Shown here: piece after piece, positions 1 through 9,688 of the stretch
How positions within the stretch are numbered: the first letter of the stretch is position 1
Layout: each line of letters starts with the position of its first letter
From: Dyadobacter luteus
Lineage (GTDB): Bacteria > Bacteroidota > Bacteroidia > Cytophagales > Spirosomataceae
Assembly: GCF_003383615.1 (NCBI RefSeq)
Contig: NZ_QNUL01000030.1
Span: forward strand, 1 to 64,000
Direction of reading: 5' to 3'
Length of the DNA: 64,000 nucleotides
The notes under the pieces: model-generated
Seen by the model: the letters and a program-made list of their open reading frames with translations, nothing else
Told to the model about the DNA's origin: nothing
Database searches by the model: none
Program-made: the position numbers and the translations under genes

Positions 1-613
1 AGTTCTCAGAGAAAGTGGGCGATGGGATTGCATAAATCAAATACTAAAGCAAGCTGCGTAGAATTGAAATGCACCCCTTACGTCTGACAAGACAGCGAGA
101 ATTGAAATAGCGGAAGTAAAGCCGACACATCGCAAAAAAGGAATTGGAAAGATACTAACAAGTCATCTTCTCAAATTTCTCGCAGAGAAAGGAATTTGTG
201 TTGTGGACCTACAATGTTCACCAGACTCTTCAGAACCCATATGGAAGCTTTTAGGTTTTGTAGAGTTTCCTGATCCACCTGAGCACTACAAGTTTAGCTC
301 TGAAGACAACAAAAAACTCTATTCAATTTTGACGGATCATTTGCCCACAAGTTCTGTTCAAAGGACAGGCGAAGTAATTGAGTTGTGGAACAACGAGCCA
401 TACAAAACAACTAACAATATTCCACCGGCTTACGTTTGGAACCTAGAGTTCAAAGATGGAACAAGGAAATTAACAACACCAATTATTCATCCTGCGCATT
501 ACAAGTGGAGACTTCGTTGGAGCCTTAACGGCAAGACAATTAGGGACGATAAAATCAAACGCTTCAAGACCGAAATTGACTTTGGGACCTTTATCATCAT
601 TGATGAACTTTGA
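1..613 (+). pseudogene. Frameshifted GNAT-family N-acetyltransferase (5' end outside window)
   Basis: The reading frame open from base 68 to the stop at 611-613 encodes the acetyl-CoA-binding motif of GNAT enzymes (HRKKGIG, bases about 128-148), followed by the alpha-helix and the typical WKLLGF strand, then about 100 residues of unrecognised C-terminal domain. No ATG, GTG or TTG precedes the motif in this frame; the first usable GTG (203) lies after it, so a protein starting there would lack its cofactor site. The preceding beta strand (CVELKCTPYV) is encoded in the other frame, bases 1-84, which stops at 85-87. Joining the two frames near base 83 restores a normal GNAT core. A single-base indel, or a sequencing error, is therefore the likely explanation. 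Substrate unknown. Confidence 0.65.
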
Positions 614-680
614 TAATATGGTTGCACCTCTTTGTACAGATACAGTTATGGCTAACAAGAGGTTTATGCTATCTGGTTGT

Positions 681-759
681 TTACTAATTAAAAATCATAA
701 AGCACTTCTTCCTTTCATAGAGAACACCAGCACCATCAATCTGATTTTTTAATTAGTAA
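681..759. repeat. 14-bp perfect inverted repeats around a 51-bp spacer
   Basis: TTACTAATTAAAAA at 681-694 is exactly matched by its reverse complement at 746-759. The arms enclose 51 bp. It lies between the GNAT remnant and the terminator of the GH2 gene. It could be a tiny MITE-like element or a long AT-rich hairpin; no target-site duplication is evident next to the arms. Confidence 0.6.
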
Positions 760-770
760 GCCATAAAACA

Positions 771-810
771 AAAACCCCAGGCAATCCAACTGCCCGGGGC
801 TTCTGTTTTC
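771..810 (-). terminator. Rho-independent terminator of the GH2 gene
   Basis: CCCCAGGCA (775-783) and TGCCCGGGG (791-799) form a 9-bp stem with one A/C mismatch and a 7-nt loop. Read on the minus strand the stem is followed by TTTTTGTTTT, about 40 bp after the GH2 stop codon. The A-rich/T-rich flanks could also stop plus-strand transcription. Confidence 0.75.
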
Positions 811-847
811 TGAAGTGAATCAGAGTAAAAAACCTCCGACACCCATT

Positions 848-3604
848 CTATTTCTTCTCTTTCCCCACCAGAATATCTTGCAAAGCCGCACTTGTCAATT
901 CCGCTTTAGGCCTAAATTCAGATGTTTTCATATACTCCAGCAGACTGTAACGTAACTGCCGGGCAACAGGGCGGCTTCTCAAATCATTGCTGATATCAAA
1001 ACTGCATACCAGCAATTTCCCTTTGCCAACGTTGGCTTCGAATATATTGGCCAGGTGCCGGTTGTTTGCAAAATTATCGATAGAACGTACAATCGGAGAT
1101 ATGTTATTATCTGGCAAAACGATAGCTACAGACTTCGTAGCCAACTCCCACCATTGCCAGTTCGTATGGTAATCAGTCGGAAATAAACTGAAAGCCGCAT
1201 GTTTCGGATCACATAACAGACCCATCGCACCTGCCTGTTCCGGGAAATGCACCGGACTCCAGAACACCGGAAGAAACTTGCCCTCTATGCCTTTCAGTTG
1301 TTTGTAATCCGGATTAAGCAATACCGTTTTTCCTTCCTCCAAAGCGCCCAAAGCTTCCTGTAAAGATTGCGTAAAAACTACGTTCGTTTTTGTTTCAGGC
1401 AGTTTCTCAGGATACACCCATATATGCCAGGCGTTTTTAACAGGCATACCTTTCAGACTTAATGTGAGCGTCAATCTTGTCGCCTTTTTCAGAGAAGATA
1501 ACTTCAGGCTGATCTCCCCAAGTACATGCCCATTTCCCACTTCAACAGCAGTAGTTTTCAGGTTTCCGCCAGCGATTTGTTTACCCGAATCGTCCGTGAG
1601 TGTCCATTGAGGCACCACATTTTTCAAAGCAGATGCGCCGAAGTTGGCAAGCTCTGCCGTGGCTTTAAAAGTTTCCTGATTGGTATAAACCGCCTTATCA
1701 AACCTCAAAAGGGGTACAATTGCTGAGCAAAACTGACGAAATTCTTCAGCTGACAAAATCCCTTTACTGTCCCAGAATGCATCCAGCAAACCGATATCTG
1801 CGGTTCCCTGTCCCGGAAAATCGTGTAGATCCAACAGCTGAATTCCGCTGGCACCCTTCGTGCGAAGTAACCTTTCCAATTCTTCTTTATATAAAATCGC
1901 GGCCAGTTTACCACTTGATTTCACAAAAGAATCAGCATAAGGTAACAATTCTTTTTTCTTCAAATCCTCGCGAATGGCGATCAGATTATTCGGCACCAGC
2001 ACACCCGTATATTTGCCTATTTCCTGAATATTGGGATACACGGCATATTGCCCCACCTCATGCGTAACCAGCGGAACAGGAAGGCCCGTAAGCGAACTGG
2101 TATAATCCTCTTTGAACGAAGGCGACTTTTGGTTGAATATCCCCTGCCCTCTCAACCAGCCCAGTTTTGTTTGCTGCGTGATAAAAAAATCATCAGTTGG
2201 TTCCGGCCAGCTGCCATGAGGAGCCTGGAAACTATACGTGGTGGTTGCGTACAAGTGACGGGAATCGTCCTTCTTCAAGCGTGCAACCAGGGTATTCAAA
2301 AAGTCAAATCGTCCCTCCAGTTCATTACCCATCGACCAGAAACAAAATGAAGGATGGTTACCATATTCCCTGCCAATGCGGTCGGCTTCAGCAACAATGA
2401 ATGCATCAGCTTTCGGATCCTCACCCACCTGCAAACTCCACATGGGCAACTCTACCTGAAGATAAAAACCGAGGGAATCGGCTACCTCAAATGCTGCCTT
2501 AGGAGGACAATAGGAATGAAAACGAATATGGTTGAGCCCGTAATTTCTTGCTGTTTCAAAGACCTTCAACCAACCCGATTTCTCAACCGGCGGATGGCCC
2601 AGCAAAGGGAATATCGCGCTTTCCAGAGTTCCCCGTAAAAACAGGCGACGTCCATTGATATGCAAAACGCTGTTTTCGTTCGATAGGTTTCTTACACCAA
2701 AAGTCGTTTCCGCCTCACTTTTTGCTGCAATTCCCTTACTTTCAAACTCAGCTTTCAAATGGTATACGGAAGGCGAGAACTCATCCCAAAGAGAGAAATT
2801 AGAGCTCAAACCATAATTGACATTAACGACTGCCTGACCCGGTTTTACACGAATACTTTCTTCCTTTACGGGCAAACTTTTTCCATTCAGGTAAGCCGTC
2901 AGTTTAAGTGTTCCCTGCTGTTCCGCACCGGTGGTATTCTCAAAAGTCAACTTCACTTCCACGGACTTAGACTTTCCGTCCGGATCTGTTCTCACATGCT
3001 GAATACTGATCGGATCCTGAGCCGTTAGCGACATTTCCCCCAACACCCCATTCCAGATTGTCTGTGTACCGTCGGTGTAGGCATGTGCCAGATTCTGATA
3101 GGTGATATCGTATTGTCTTGTATTGTTAATTCGTACCAGTATCGTATGCGTACCAGGCGTAAGCAGTTTGGTGAGATCATAACGATGCGGTGTCGTGAGG
3201 CTTTCCTGCTGATGCGTGGCTTCCTGCTCATCCACAAAAACACGACTTTGCCAAAGCACGCGCTCCAGATTCATCTCAATACGTTTTCCTTTCCAATTTT
3301 CCGGAATGGTAATTTTGCGACGATACCATGCAGTGCCCACAAACCGGTGTTTGCGTGCCAGCTGATACAACGACGCGCGGTTTAATGCCGGCTTAGTCGT
3401 CAGCGAATCGCCCAATCCCGCCTGATCTGTGGTGCCAGGCAACTGTATTTTATGAGGCATGCGGCGTTTCAGCATACGGTGCGAACCGGCGTCATCAATA
3501 TCAAAGGCAACCTCCCATTCGCCAGCCAGGGATAAACTTTCCTGTGCTTTCGAAGTCTGGGAAAAAAGGGCAAATACTAGAAAGAGATATAGGATTCTTG
3601 ACAT
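848..3604 (-). CDS. Secreted glycoside hydrolase family 2 (beta-galactosidase/glucuronidase-like)
   Basis: A 918-residue exported protein with a signal peptide (residues 1-20, cleaved after SKAQ). It has the GH2 order: jelly-roll sugar-binding domain (about 25-195), immunoglobulin-like sandwich (about 197-300), then the TIM barrel. The barrel carries SMGNELEG with the expected acid/base Glu428, and THEVGQY with the expected nucleophile Glu516; the 88-residue spacing is normal for retaining GH2 enzymes. An unassigned C-terminal region of about 300 residues follows. It should hydrolyse a beta-linked glycoside in the periplasm or at the outer membrane. It diverges from an AraC regulator and a galactose catabolic operon, so a beta-galactosidase role is the simplest inference, although beta-glucuronidase, mannosidase or other GH2 activities are not excluded. 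Confidence 0.88.
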   Translation of the reverse strand: MSRILYLFLVFALFSQTSKAQESLSLAGEWEVAFDIDDAGSHRMLKRRMPHKIQLPGTTDQAGLGDSLTTKPALNRASLYQLARKHRFVGTAWYRRKITIPENWKGKRIEMNLERVLWQSRVFVDEQEATHQQESLTTPHRYDLTKLLTPGTHTILVRINNTRQYDITYQNLAHAYTDGTQTIWNGVLGEMSLTAQDPISIQHVRTDPDGKSKSVEVKLTFENTTGAEQQGTLKLTAYLNGKSLPVKEESIRVKPGQAVVNVNYGLSSNFSLWDEFSPSVYHLKAEFESKGIAAKSEAETTFGVRNLSNENSVLHINGRRLFLRGTLESAIFPLLGHPPVEKSGWLKVFETARNYGLNHIRFHSYCPPKAAFEVADSLGFYLQVELPMWSLQVGEDPKADAFIVAEADRIGREYGNHPSFCFWSMGNELEGRFDFLNTLVARLKKDDSRHLYATTTYSFQAPHGSWPEPTDDFFITQQTKLGWLRGQGIFNQKSPSFKEDYTSSLTGLPVPLVTHEVGQYAVYPNIQEIGKYTGVLVPNNLIAIREDLKKKELLPYADSFVKSSGKLAAILYKEELERLLRTKGASGIQLLDLHDFPGQGTADIGLLDAFWDSKGILSAEEFRQFCSAIVPLLRFDKAVYTNQETFKATAELANFGASALKNVVPQWTLTDDSGKQIAGGNLKTTAVEVGNGHVLGEISLKLSSLKKATRLTLTLSLKGMPVKNAWHIWVYPEKLPETKTNVVFTQSLQEALGALEEGKTVLLNPDYKQLKGIEGKFLPVFWSPVHFPEQAGAMGLLCDPKHAAFSLFPTDYHTNWQWWELATKSVAIVLPDNNISPIVRSIDNFANNRHLANIFEANVGKGKLLVCSFDISNDLRSRPVARQLRYSLLEYMKTSEFRPKAELTSAALQDILVGKEKK

Positions 3605-3625
3605 AACAATTTAATTATAGAGTTG

Positions 3626-3633
3626 CAAAATTA
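3626..3633 (-). promoter_or_regulatory. Putative -7 element of the GH2 gene
   Basis: On the minus strand the sequence reads TAATTTTG, a perfect fit to the Bacteroidota -7 consensus TAnnTTTG, 22 bp before the GH2 start codon. No clear TTTG -33 box is present at the right distance, so the promoter may need an activator such as the adjacent AraC protein. Confidence 0.4.
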
Positions 3634-3705
3634 TCATACACCATCATAACTTTACATGGTTTTTGTTACGAAAAAGATGGATATTATTCTTATCGCACCA
3701 CGGTT

Positions 3706-4581
3706 ATGATCAGAAAAGAGGAAGGATTTGCAGGACAAAGAAGCGCTATTTTACCGGCTGATGCTATTCACCAGCTGGCGGCGCACCCATTGTGCGAATC
3801 GCTTTACATCACTGATATTGGCTTTTATCCAACCGCTTCATTTCATGATAGAGACCGATTTAGAGGGTCAGCACAACATATTCTGATTTATTGTGCTGAG
3901 GGCAAAGGCTGGTTCAAAACAGGAGGTTCCCGCTTTGTAGTAGGAGCAAATGAGTTTTTTATCATCCCTGCCAATCATGCACATTCCTACGGTGCCGATC
4001 CCGAAATGCCCTGGTCGATATACTGGATCCATTTTACCGGCAGACTTTCCCAAGACTTTATTGATTTTTTACAACTCCCTCCGGGGGCAGTTACTATTCC
4101 TCCCAGGCAACAGCGATTTGCATTGTTTGATGAAATTCTCTCCCATCTGGAAATGTCATTCAATGAAGAAAACCTGGTGTATGCCAGCAACGCCCTACGC
4201 CATTTTTTAACCACTTTTAAAAGTTCATTGGTAAATCCGATACCGGTTGCCATTTCGGGGCAGGACGCCGTGGGGCAAACGATAGAATACATGAAGCAAA
4301 ATTTAAACCGAAACCTGACTTTATCCGAACTGGCAGGTATCGCCAATATGTCTGCTTCCCACTATTCGGCTGTTTTCCGTCAGAAGATCCAGAAGTCGCC
4401 TATCAACTTTTTCACTTTTCTAAAAATACAAAAGGCCTGCCATCTCTTGAAAGATACCCCTTTACGTATCAATGAAGTTGCAGATCAGCTTGGTTATCAG
4501 GATGCATTCCATTTCAGCCGTATTTTCACGGGAATGATGGGTATTTCTCCCAGGGATTTCCGGCGGAAGGTGACGGGTTAG
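3706..4581 (+). CDS. AraC family transcriptional regulator with cupin-like sensor
   Basis: A 291-residue regulator. Residues about 20-165 resemble the AraC-type sugar-binding cupin (the FFIIPANHAHSYG segment is typical), and residues about 190-288 hold the two helix-turn-helix motifs of AraC/XylS proteins (LTLSELAGIANMSASHYSAV and the conserved INEVADQLGYQDAFHFSRIF). It sits between the divergent GH2 gene and the permease-galK-galT operon, so it probably senses a sugar and controls one or both. The ligand is not determined by the sequence; galactose is inferred only from context. Confidence 0.9.
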   Translation: MIRKEEGFAGQRSAILPADAIHQLAAHPLCESLYITDIGFYPTASFHDRDRFRGSAQHILIYCAEGKGWFKTGGSRFVVGANEFFIIPANHAHSYGADPEMPWSIYWIHFTGRLSQDFIDFLQLPPGAVTIPPRQQRFALFDEILSHLEMSFNEENLVYASNALRHFLTTFKSSLVNPIPVAISGQDAVGQTIEYMKQNLNRNLTLSELAGIANMSASHYSAVFRQKIQKSPINFFTFLKIQKACHLLKDTPLRINEVADQLGYQDAFHFSRIFTGMMGISPRDFRRKVTG

Positions 4582-4597
4582 ATCAGTTTTAGGTTTT

Positions 4598-4657
4598 ACT
4601 GATAGTGTAATTGATAGGATTTGTCATTGATAACTTCCTAAATAACTTATTATCAAT
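4598..4657. promoter_or_regulatory. Candidate operator cluster ahead of the galactose operon
   Basis: Three related heptamers occur in direct orientation: ACTGATA (4598-4604), ATTGATA (4610-4616) and ATTGATA (4626-4632). The last forms an 8-bp inverted repeat, ATTGATAA (4626-4633) with TTATCAAT (4650-4657). The cluster starts 17 bp after the AraC gene and about 320 bp before the permease start. It may be a regulator site, but the spacing is irregular and the region is AT-rich. Confidence 0.3.
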
Positions 4658-4675
4658 ATTGCAATTTGGTCGCCC

Positions 4676-4706
4676 GCGTTTCGACGGAGCTCAACGTGAC
4701 AAACGC
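4676..4706. repeat. Short intergenic inverted repeat, REP-like
   Basis: GCGTTT (4676-4681) and AAACGC (4701-4706) flank a core containing TTTCGACGGAGCTCAACG. The core resembles short extragenic repeats of the type TTTCGACnnnGCTCAA that are recalled from other Bacteroidota. Only one copy is seen here. The remainder of 4582-4973 holds no supported gene. Confidence 0.3.
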
Positions 4707-4973
4707 ATGTCATTCTCAAAACACTTGTTTGCTCCATAAAATAGTTACTCTGTCTGATCAGGACTGACACCTCACCTGTTCTGCCAAAGTCTATCATAAG
4801 ATTATGCAGGTTTTTAGTATTTTAATCCATTCCCCGACACAGCAAAACCGCTGATTTTTGCAGAACCAATTCTGATACCAAATAAACTCGCCTGAGGCAT
4901 ATGAAAGATTACTTCTTCATTTTTATGCTGAATATTGAACTGGCGAAAAAACTCCTTAACCTCTTTGAGCACA

Positions 4974-6329
4974 ATGAGCATTGAAAATCAAAATCTTATC
5001 AAATACAACAGCGGCTATATTATAGGCATTTCGCTGATTTCAGCTCTGGGAGGATACCTGTTCGGTTTCGACTTTGCTGTTATCTCAGGAGCGCTGCCCT
5101 TTCTGCGAAATGAGTTCCAGCTGGATGTGTGGTGGGAAGGATTTCTGACAGGTTCGCTGGCATTGGGGTGTATTGTCGGCTGCATTTTCGCAGGCAAGTT
5201 ATCAGACCAATACGGACGAAGACCTGGTCTGATCGTAGCGGCGGCCATTTTCGCGGTTTCGTCTATTGGAATGGCGTTAGCGGGAAATTTGCTTGTGTTC
5301 GTAGCGATGCGTTTTGCTGCCGGCATCGGAGTCGGGATGGCTTCCATGCTCAGCCCGATGTACATCGCCGAGGTTTCTCCTGCCGAAATGCGCGGCAGAA
5401 ACGTATCTATCAATCAATTGACCATTGTATTCGGTATACTGATCACCAATCTGGTCAACTACTTTTTGGCTGATACAGGCCCGGAAGCCTGGCGATGGAT
5501 GTTTGGGCTTGGTGCTGTTCCTGCAGTGTTGTTTCTGTTCGGGGTGATCTGGCTGCCTGAAAGCCCCAGATGGCTGATGATGAACGGGCAAGCCGATCGT
5601 GCATTGAAGATTCTTGCCAAAATCGGTAATGAGCATTTTGTATCAACTACCCGCAAGGCTTTGGAAAGCAATACCGTTTCAACTGCCCGGGCCTCTTTTT
5701 CAGATGTATTTCAAAAGTCTGTTCGCCCGGCGCTGGTTGTTGGTATTACCCTTGCGGTGTTTCAACAGCTTTGCGGGATCAACGTTGTGTTCAACTATAC
5801 TTCCACCATTTTCGAATCCATCGGCGCAGATCTGGACCGTCAGCTGATGGAAACAGTGATGATCGGGATTGTGAATCTTGTTTTCACACTGGTAGCCATG
5901 TGGCAGGTCGATAAACTTGGCAGAAGGCCGCTGATGTTGATCGGCTCACTCGGACTTTCGATCACATACATTGCACTGGCTTTTGTCCTGCAAAACGGCG
6001 CAGCCCCGATCATTGTCTCCCTGCTGGTTCTGTCCGCAATCGCCATGTACGCTACCTCACTGGCGCCCGTCACCTGGGTTTTGATCACCGAGATATTTCC
6101 AAACCAAATCCGCGGCGTAGCTACTTCCATAGCAACTGTATCGCTCTGGCTGGCCTATTTCGTGCTGGTATTTACCTTCCCGGTACTCGCAAAAGTATTA
6201 GGCACCTATGGCCCGTTCTATCTCTATGCCGCCATCTGTTTTGCAGGTTTCCTTTTCGTGAAAACGAAAGTAACCGAGACCAAAGGGCAGACACTTGAAA
6301 ATTTAGAAGACAATTACATCCGACACTAA
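4974..6329 (+). CDS. MFS sugar porter (sugar:H+ symporter family)
   Basis: A 451-residue inner-membrane permease with twelve predicted helices and the signatures of the sugar porter family (GalP/XylE/AraE type): GGYLFGFDFAVISG in helix 1, DQYGRRPG in the loop after helix 2, PESPRWL at about 194-201 after helix 6, QQLCGINVV in helix 7, DKLGRRPL, and ETKGQTLE at the C terminus. I chose the ATG at 4974 because the first transmembrane helix then begins at a normal distance; a start at 4935 would add 13 unlike residues. It is the first gene of the operon with DUF5107-TPR, galK and galT (15 bp to the next gene), which points to galactose import. Substrate identity is inference from context. Confidence 0.9.
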   Translation: MSIENQNLIKYNSGYIIGISLISALGGYLFGFDFAVISGALPFLRNEFQLDVWWEGFLTGSLALGCIVGCIFAGKLSDQYGRRPGLIVAAAIFAVSSIGMALAGNLLVFVAMRFAAGIGVGMASMLSPMYIAEVSPAEMRGRNVSINQLTIVFGILITNLVNYFLADTGPEAWRWMFGLGAVPAVLFLFGVIWLPESPRWLMMNGQADRALKILAKIGNEHFVSTTRKALESNTVSTARASFSDVFQKSVRPALVVGITLAVFQQLCGINVVFNYTSTIFESIGADLDRQLMETVMIGIVNLVFTLVAMWQVDKLGRRPLMLIGSLGLSITYIALAFVLQNGAAPIIVSLLVLSAIAMYATSLAPVTWVLITEIFPNQIRGVATSIATVSLWLAYFVLVFTFPVLAKVLGTYGPFYLYAAICFAGFLFVKTKVTETKGQTLENLEDNYIRH

Positions 6330-6343
6330 AAAATACTGATATC

Positions 6344-9300
6344 ATGAATCATGTTGAAATCTGGCAGGCGAAGGTGACCATTCCAACCTACGAAACCGGC
6401 GAGAGGGAAAGAAATCCTATGTTCTTTGAAAAAAGGGTTTATCAGGGAAGCAGTGGGGTGGTTTACCCTAATCCTGTGATTGAAAAAATACTCGACACCA
6501 GGGAAGATAAGGAATACACCGGGTTATTTCTGGAAAATAAATACCTGAAAATCATGATCCTGCCCGAAATCGGCGGACGTGTGCAACTGGCTTATGATAA
6601 ACTGCGTGAGCGCCACTTTGTGTATTACAACCAGGTGATCAAACCTGCCTTGGTAGGTTTAACGGGTCCATGGATTTCTGGTGGGATTGAATTCAACTGG
6701 CCGCAACACCACCGTCCTTCCACCTTCGAAAATGTGGACTTCCGTATTGAAGAAAATCAGGATGGCAGCAAGACGGTTTGGGTGAATGAAATTGAGAAAA
6801 TGTTCCGTACCAAGGGCATGGCAGGTTTCACTTTGTACCCCAACCGCGCTTATCTGGAAATTAAAGCGCAGCTTTACAACAGAACCAATTTGCCACAAAC
6901 TTTCCTGTGGTGGGCCAACCCGGCAGTGAAGGTGAACGACGATTACCAATCGGTTTTCCCATCGGATGTCAACGCGGTTTTTGACCATGGCAAAAGGGAT
7001 GTTTCCACCTTCCCCATTGCTACCGGAACGTACTACAAAGTTGACTATTCGCCGGGAACGGATATTTCAAGATACAAAAACATACCAGTTCCGACTTCTT
7101 ATATGGCCATCAATTCGGATTACGACTTCGTGGGTGGTTATGAGCACGATTCCAAGGGCGGTTTGCTGCACGTGGCCAACCACCACGTATCGCCAGGCAA
7201 AAAACAATGGACATGGGGACATGGCGATTTTGGAAAAGCCTGGGACCGCAACCTGACGGACGAAGACGGGCCCTACATTGAACTAATGACAGGGATGTTT
7301 ACAGACAACCAGCCTGATTTTACCTGGCTGATGCCGAACGAAGAAAAATCCTTTACGCAGTATTTTCTTCCGTATCATGAGTTGGGTGTGGTGAAAAATG
7401 CAACCAAAGATATTCTGATTAATCTGGAAGCTCAGGCCGGGTCTGCTCAGTTGCAGGTGCTTGTGACGTCGGAGCATCATAATCTGCGTATCGAACTGAA
7501 AGACAGTACCACAATCTACTTCGAAACGCAGACAGATATAGCGCCGGAGAAAATATTTGAGCAAATTGTAACGCTGCCGGAGCGTGCCAATACGGATCTT
7601 TTGACGCTGATCATTTCTGATTCGAGTGGCAAAGAACTGATCCGTTTTGAGCCAAAAAACAACAAGTCCAACGACATTCCAAGTCCGGCTGCGGCTCCCG
7701 GTTTGCCGAAAGATGTCGAAAACAATGAGCAGTTGTTTCTGATCGGCCAGCATTTAGAGCAGTACCGCCATGCGACCTACAATCCGGTCGATTATTATCA
7801 GGAAGCACTTCGCCGCGATCCCAAAGACATCCGCAACAACAATGCGCTGGGAAAATGGTATCTGCGAAGAGGACAGTTTGCTCAAAGCGAAGTCTATTTC
7901 CAAAAGGCCGTGGAAACTTCCATAGGCCGCAACCCGAACCCTTATGATGGCGAGCCTTACTACAATCTGGGGTTGAGTATGCAATACCAGGGATCGACCG
8001 ACAAAGCTTACACAGCGTTTTACAAAGCAGCATGGTCGTCGGCTTGGCAGGATGCGGCCTACCTGGCCATTGCCCAAATTGACATCAAAAGGGGGAATTA
8101 TACAGAAGCCCTTGAACACATCAACTTCTCGCTGGACCGCAACGCAAAAAGCTCAAAAGCTTATACCGTTAAGTCTGCGATTCTGAGAAAAACCGGGAAA
8201 TATCAGGAGGCAATCGAAGTTTGTGAGAAGGCGATCAAACGGGATGGATTCAACCTTTCGGCCAGATATGAACTGATCAAGAATCAGCAGCAGATCGGAG
8301 CCGGCGATGCCGATTTATCCATAATCCAGACATTGGGCAGAAACGAGGTCAATAACTACATCGAATATGCACTTGACTATGTGGCGTGCGGACTTTACGA
8401 GGAAGCACTGGATTTCCTGAAACTGGCTCAAAGTGCGGATCCTTCGAATCCGATGGTCTACTACCATTTTGCAAGCGTTTACAATCTGGCAGGTAAAGAC
8501 CAGGAAGCAAAATCCTATCTACAGCAAGCAGCAGTTCAAAAGCCCGATTACTGTTTTCCGAACAAGCTGGAAGACATTAGTACTTTGCAGTTTGCCATTG
8601 AAAATAATCCGGAAGATGGATTCGCTCCGTATTACCTGGGCAACCTTTTTTACGACAAAAGACAGTACGATGATGCGATTGTTTTGTGGGAAAAATCGAT
8701 CCGGATAAATCCTGCATTCCCGACTGCGTTTAGAAATTTGGGTATTGCCGTTTTTAATAAGTTGAACAAACACGAACTTGCTTTGGGATACTTTGAAAAA
8801 GCATTTTCACTTGACCCGACCGACGCGCGTATACTCATGGAGGTTAACCAGCTCTACAAGCGTTTGAACGTGTCTCCCGAAGATAGGTTGAGCTTCTTGT
8901 TGAAACATCATGAAGCAGCTGAATTCAGAGATGACGTATATCTGGAATTGGCCGCATTGCACAACCTGACAGGGGATTATGTCAAAGCTTTCGACATGAT
9001 CGCAGCACGCAAATTTCACCCTTGGGAAGGTGGTGAAGGTAAAGTTCCCGGACAATATATATGCTCTCTGATTAGTCAGGCGCTTGAAAACATTGACAGT
9101 GAAAATTTCCAGCCTGCTATCGCTCAGCTCCTTGCCGCGCAAAGTTATCCGCATAATCTGGGGGAAGGAAAATTACCTGATGCTCCGGAAAATGACATCA
9201 ACTACTGGCTTGGAAGTGCATACGAAGGATTGGGCCTGGAAGACAATGCAAATACCTATTTCAGCAAGGCGACGGAGGGAAACAGTGAGCCTGTGGCAGC

Positions 9301-9664
9301 CATTTTCTATAATGACCAGCAGCCGGATAAAATTTTCTATCAGGGATTAGGATGGAAAAAGCTCGGCAATACTGAAAAAGCCGGGTCTATTTTCAGAAGA
9401 TTGATTGAATACGGGGAGGCACATCAGAATGAACACATTACACTTGATTATTTCTCGGTTTCACTGCCTGATATGCTCGTGTTTGATGCTGATCTTGATG
9501 CCGTGAACCAGATCCATTGTTATTATATGATCGCTCTGGGTTACCTTGGATTGGAAAACTATCCGAAAGCGGATCAATATTTTAAACAAATTCTGCAAAT
9601 GGACAAGTCGCATCAGGGAGCAATATTTCATGCAGGATTGATCAAAACTTTGTCTGCCGTTTAA
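6344..9664 (+). CDS. DUF5107 and tetratricopeptide-repeat protein of the galactose operon
   Basis: An 1106-residue protein without a signal peptide, presumably cytoplasmic. Residues about 40-345 match the DUF5107 family, which has a fold of the galactose mutarotase/aldose epimerase superfamily (GGIEFNWPQHHRPSTF and the nearby His-rich HVANHHVSPGKK are typical). From about 470 to 1090 there are repeated helical pairs of the TPR type (for example NNALGKWYLRRGQFAQSEVY, PYYLGNLFYDKRQYDDAIV). It lies 15 bp after the sugar permease and 25 bp before galK. No separate mutarotase (galM) occurs in the operon, so the N-terminal domain could fill that step; this is inference, and no enzymatic activity is shown by the sequence. 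Confidence 0.88.
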   Translation: MNHVEIWQAKVTIPTYETGERERNPMFFEKRVYQGSSGVVYPNPVIEKILDTREDKEYTGLFLENKYLKIMILPEIGGRVQLAYDKLRERHFVYYNQVIKPALVGLTGPWISGGIEFNWPQHHRPSTFENVDFRIEENQDGSKTVWVNEIEKMFRTKGMAGFTLYPNRAYLEIKAQLYNRTNLPQTFLWWANPAVKVNDDYQSVFPSDVNAVFDHGKRDVSTFPIATGTYYKVDYSPGTDISRYKNIPVPTSYMAINSDYDFVGGYEHDSKGGLLHVANHHVSPGKKQWTWGHGDFGKAWDRNLTDEDGPYIELMTGMFTDNQPDFTWLMPNEEKSFTQYFLPYHELGVVKNATKDILINLEAQAGSAQLQVLVTSEHHNLRIELKDSTTIYFETQTDIAPEKIFEQIVTLPERANTDLLTLIISDSSGKELIRFEPKNNKSNDIPSPAAAPGLPKDVENNEQLFLIGQHLEQYRHATYNPVDYYQEALRRDPKDIRNNNALGKWYLRRGQFAQSEVYFQKAVETSIGRNPNPYDGEPYYNLGLSMQYQGSTDKAYTAFYKAAWSSAWQDAAYLAIAQIDIKRGNYTEALEHINFSLDRNAKSSKAYTVKSAILRKTGKYQEAIEVCEKAIKRDGFNLSARYELIKNQQQIGAGDADLSIIQTLGRNEVNNYIEYALDYVACGLYEEALDFLKLAQSADPSNPMVYYHFASVYNLAGKDQEAKSYLQQAAVQKPDYCFPNKLEDISTLQFAIENNPEDGFAPYYLGNLFYDKRQYDDAIVLWEKSIRINPAFPTAFRNLGIAVFNKLNKHELALGYFEKAFSLDPTDARILMEVNQLYKRLNVSPEDRLSFLLKHHEAAEFRDDVYLELAALHNLTGDYVKAFDMIAARKFHPWEGGEGKVPGQYICSLISQALENIDSENFQPAIAQLLAAQSYPHNLGEGKLPDAPENDINYWLGSAYEGLGLEDNANTYFSKATEGNSEPVAAIFYNDQQPDKIFYQGLGWKKLGNTEKAGSIFRRLIEYGEAHQNEHITLDYFSVSLPDMLVFDADLDAVNQIHCYYMIALGYLGLENYPKADQYFKQILQMDKSHQGAIFHAGLIKTLSAV

Positions 9665-9688
9665 AAATTCTATTGATTTTTTATAGAA

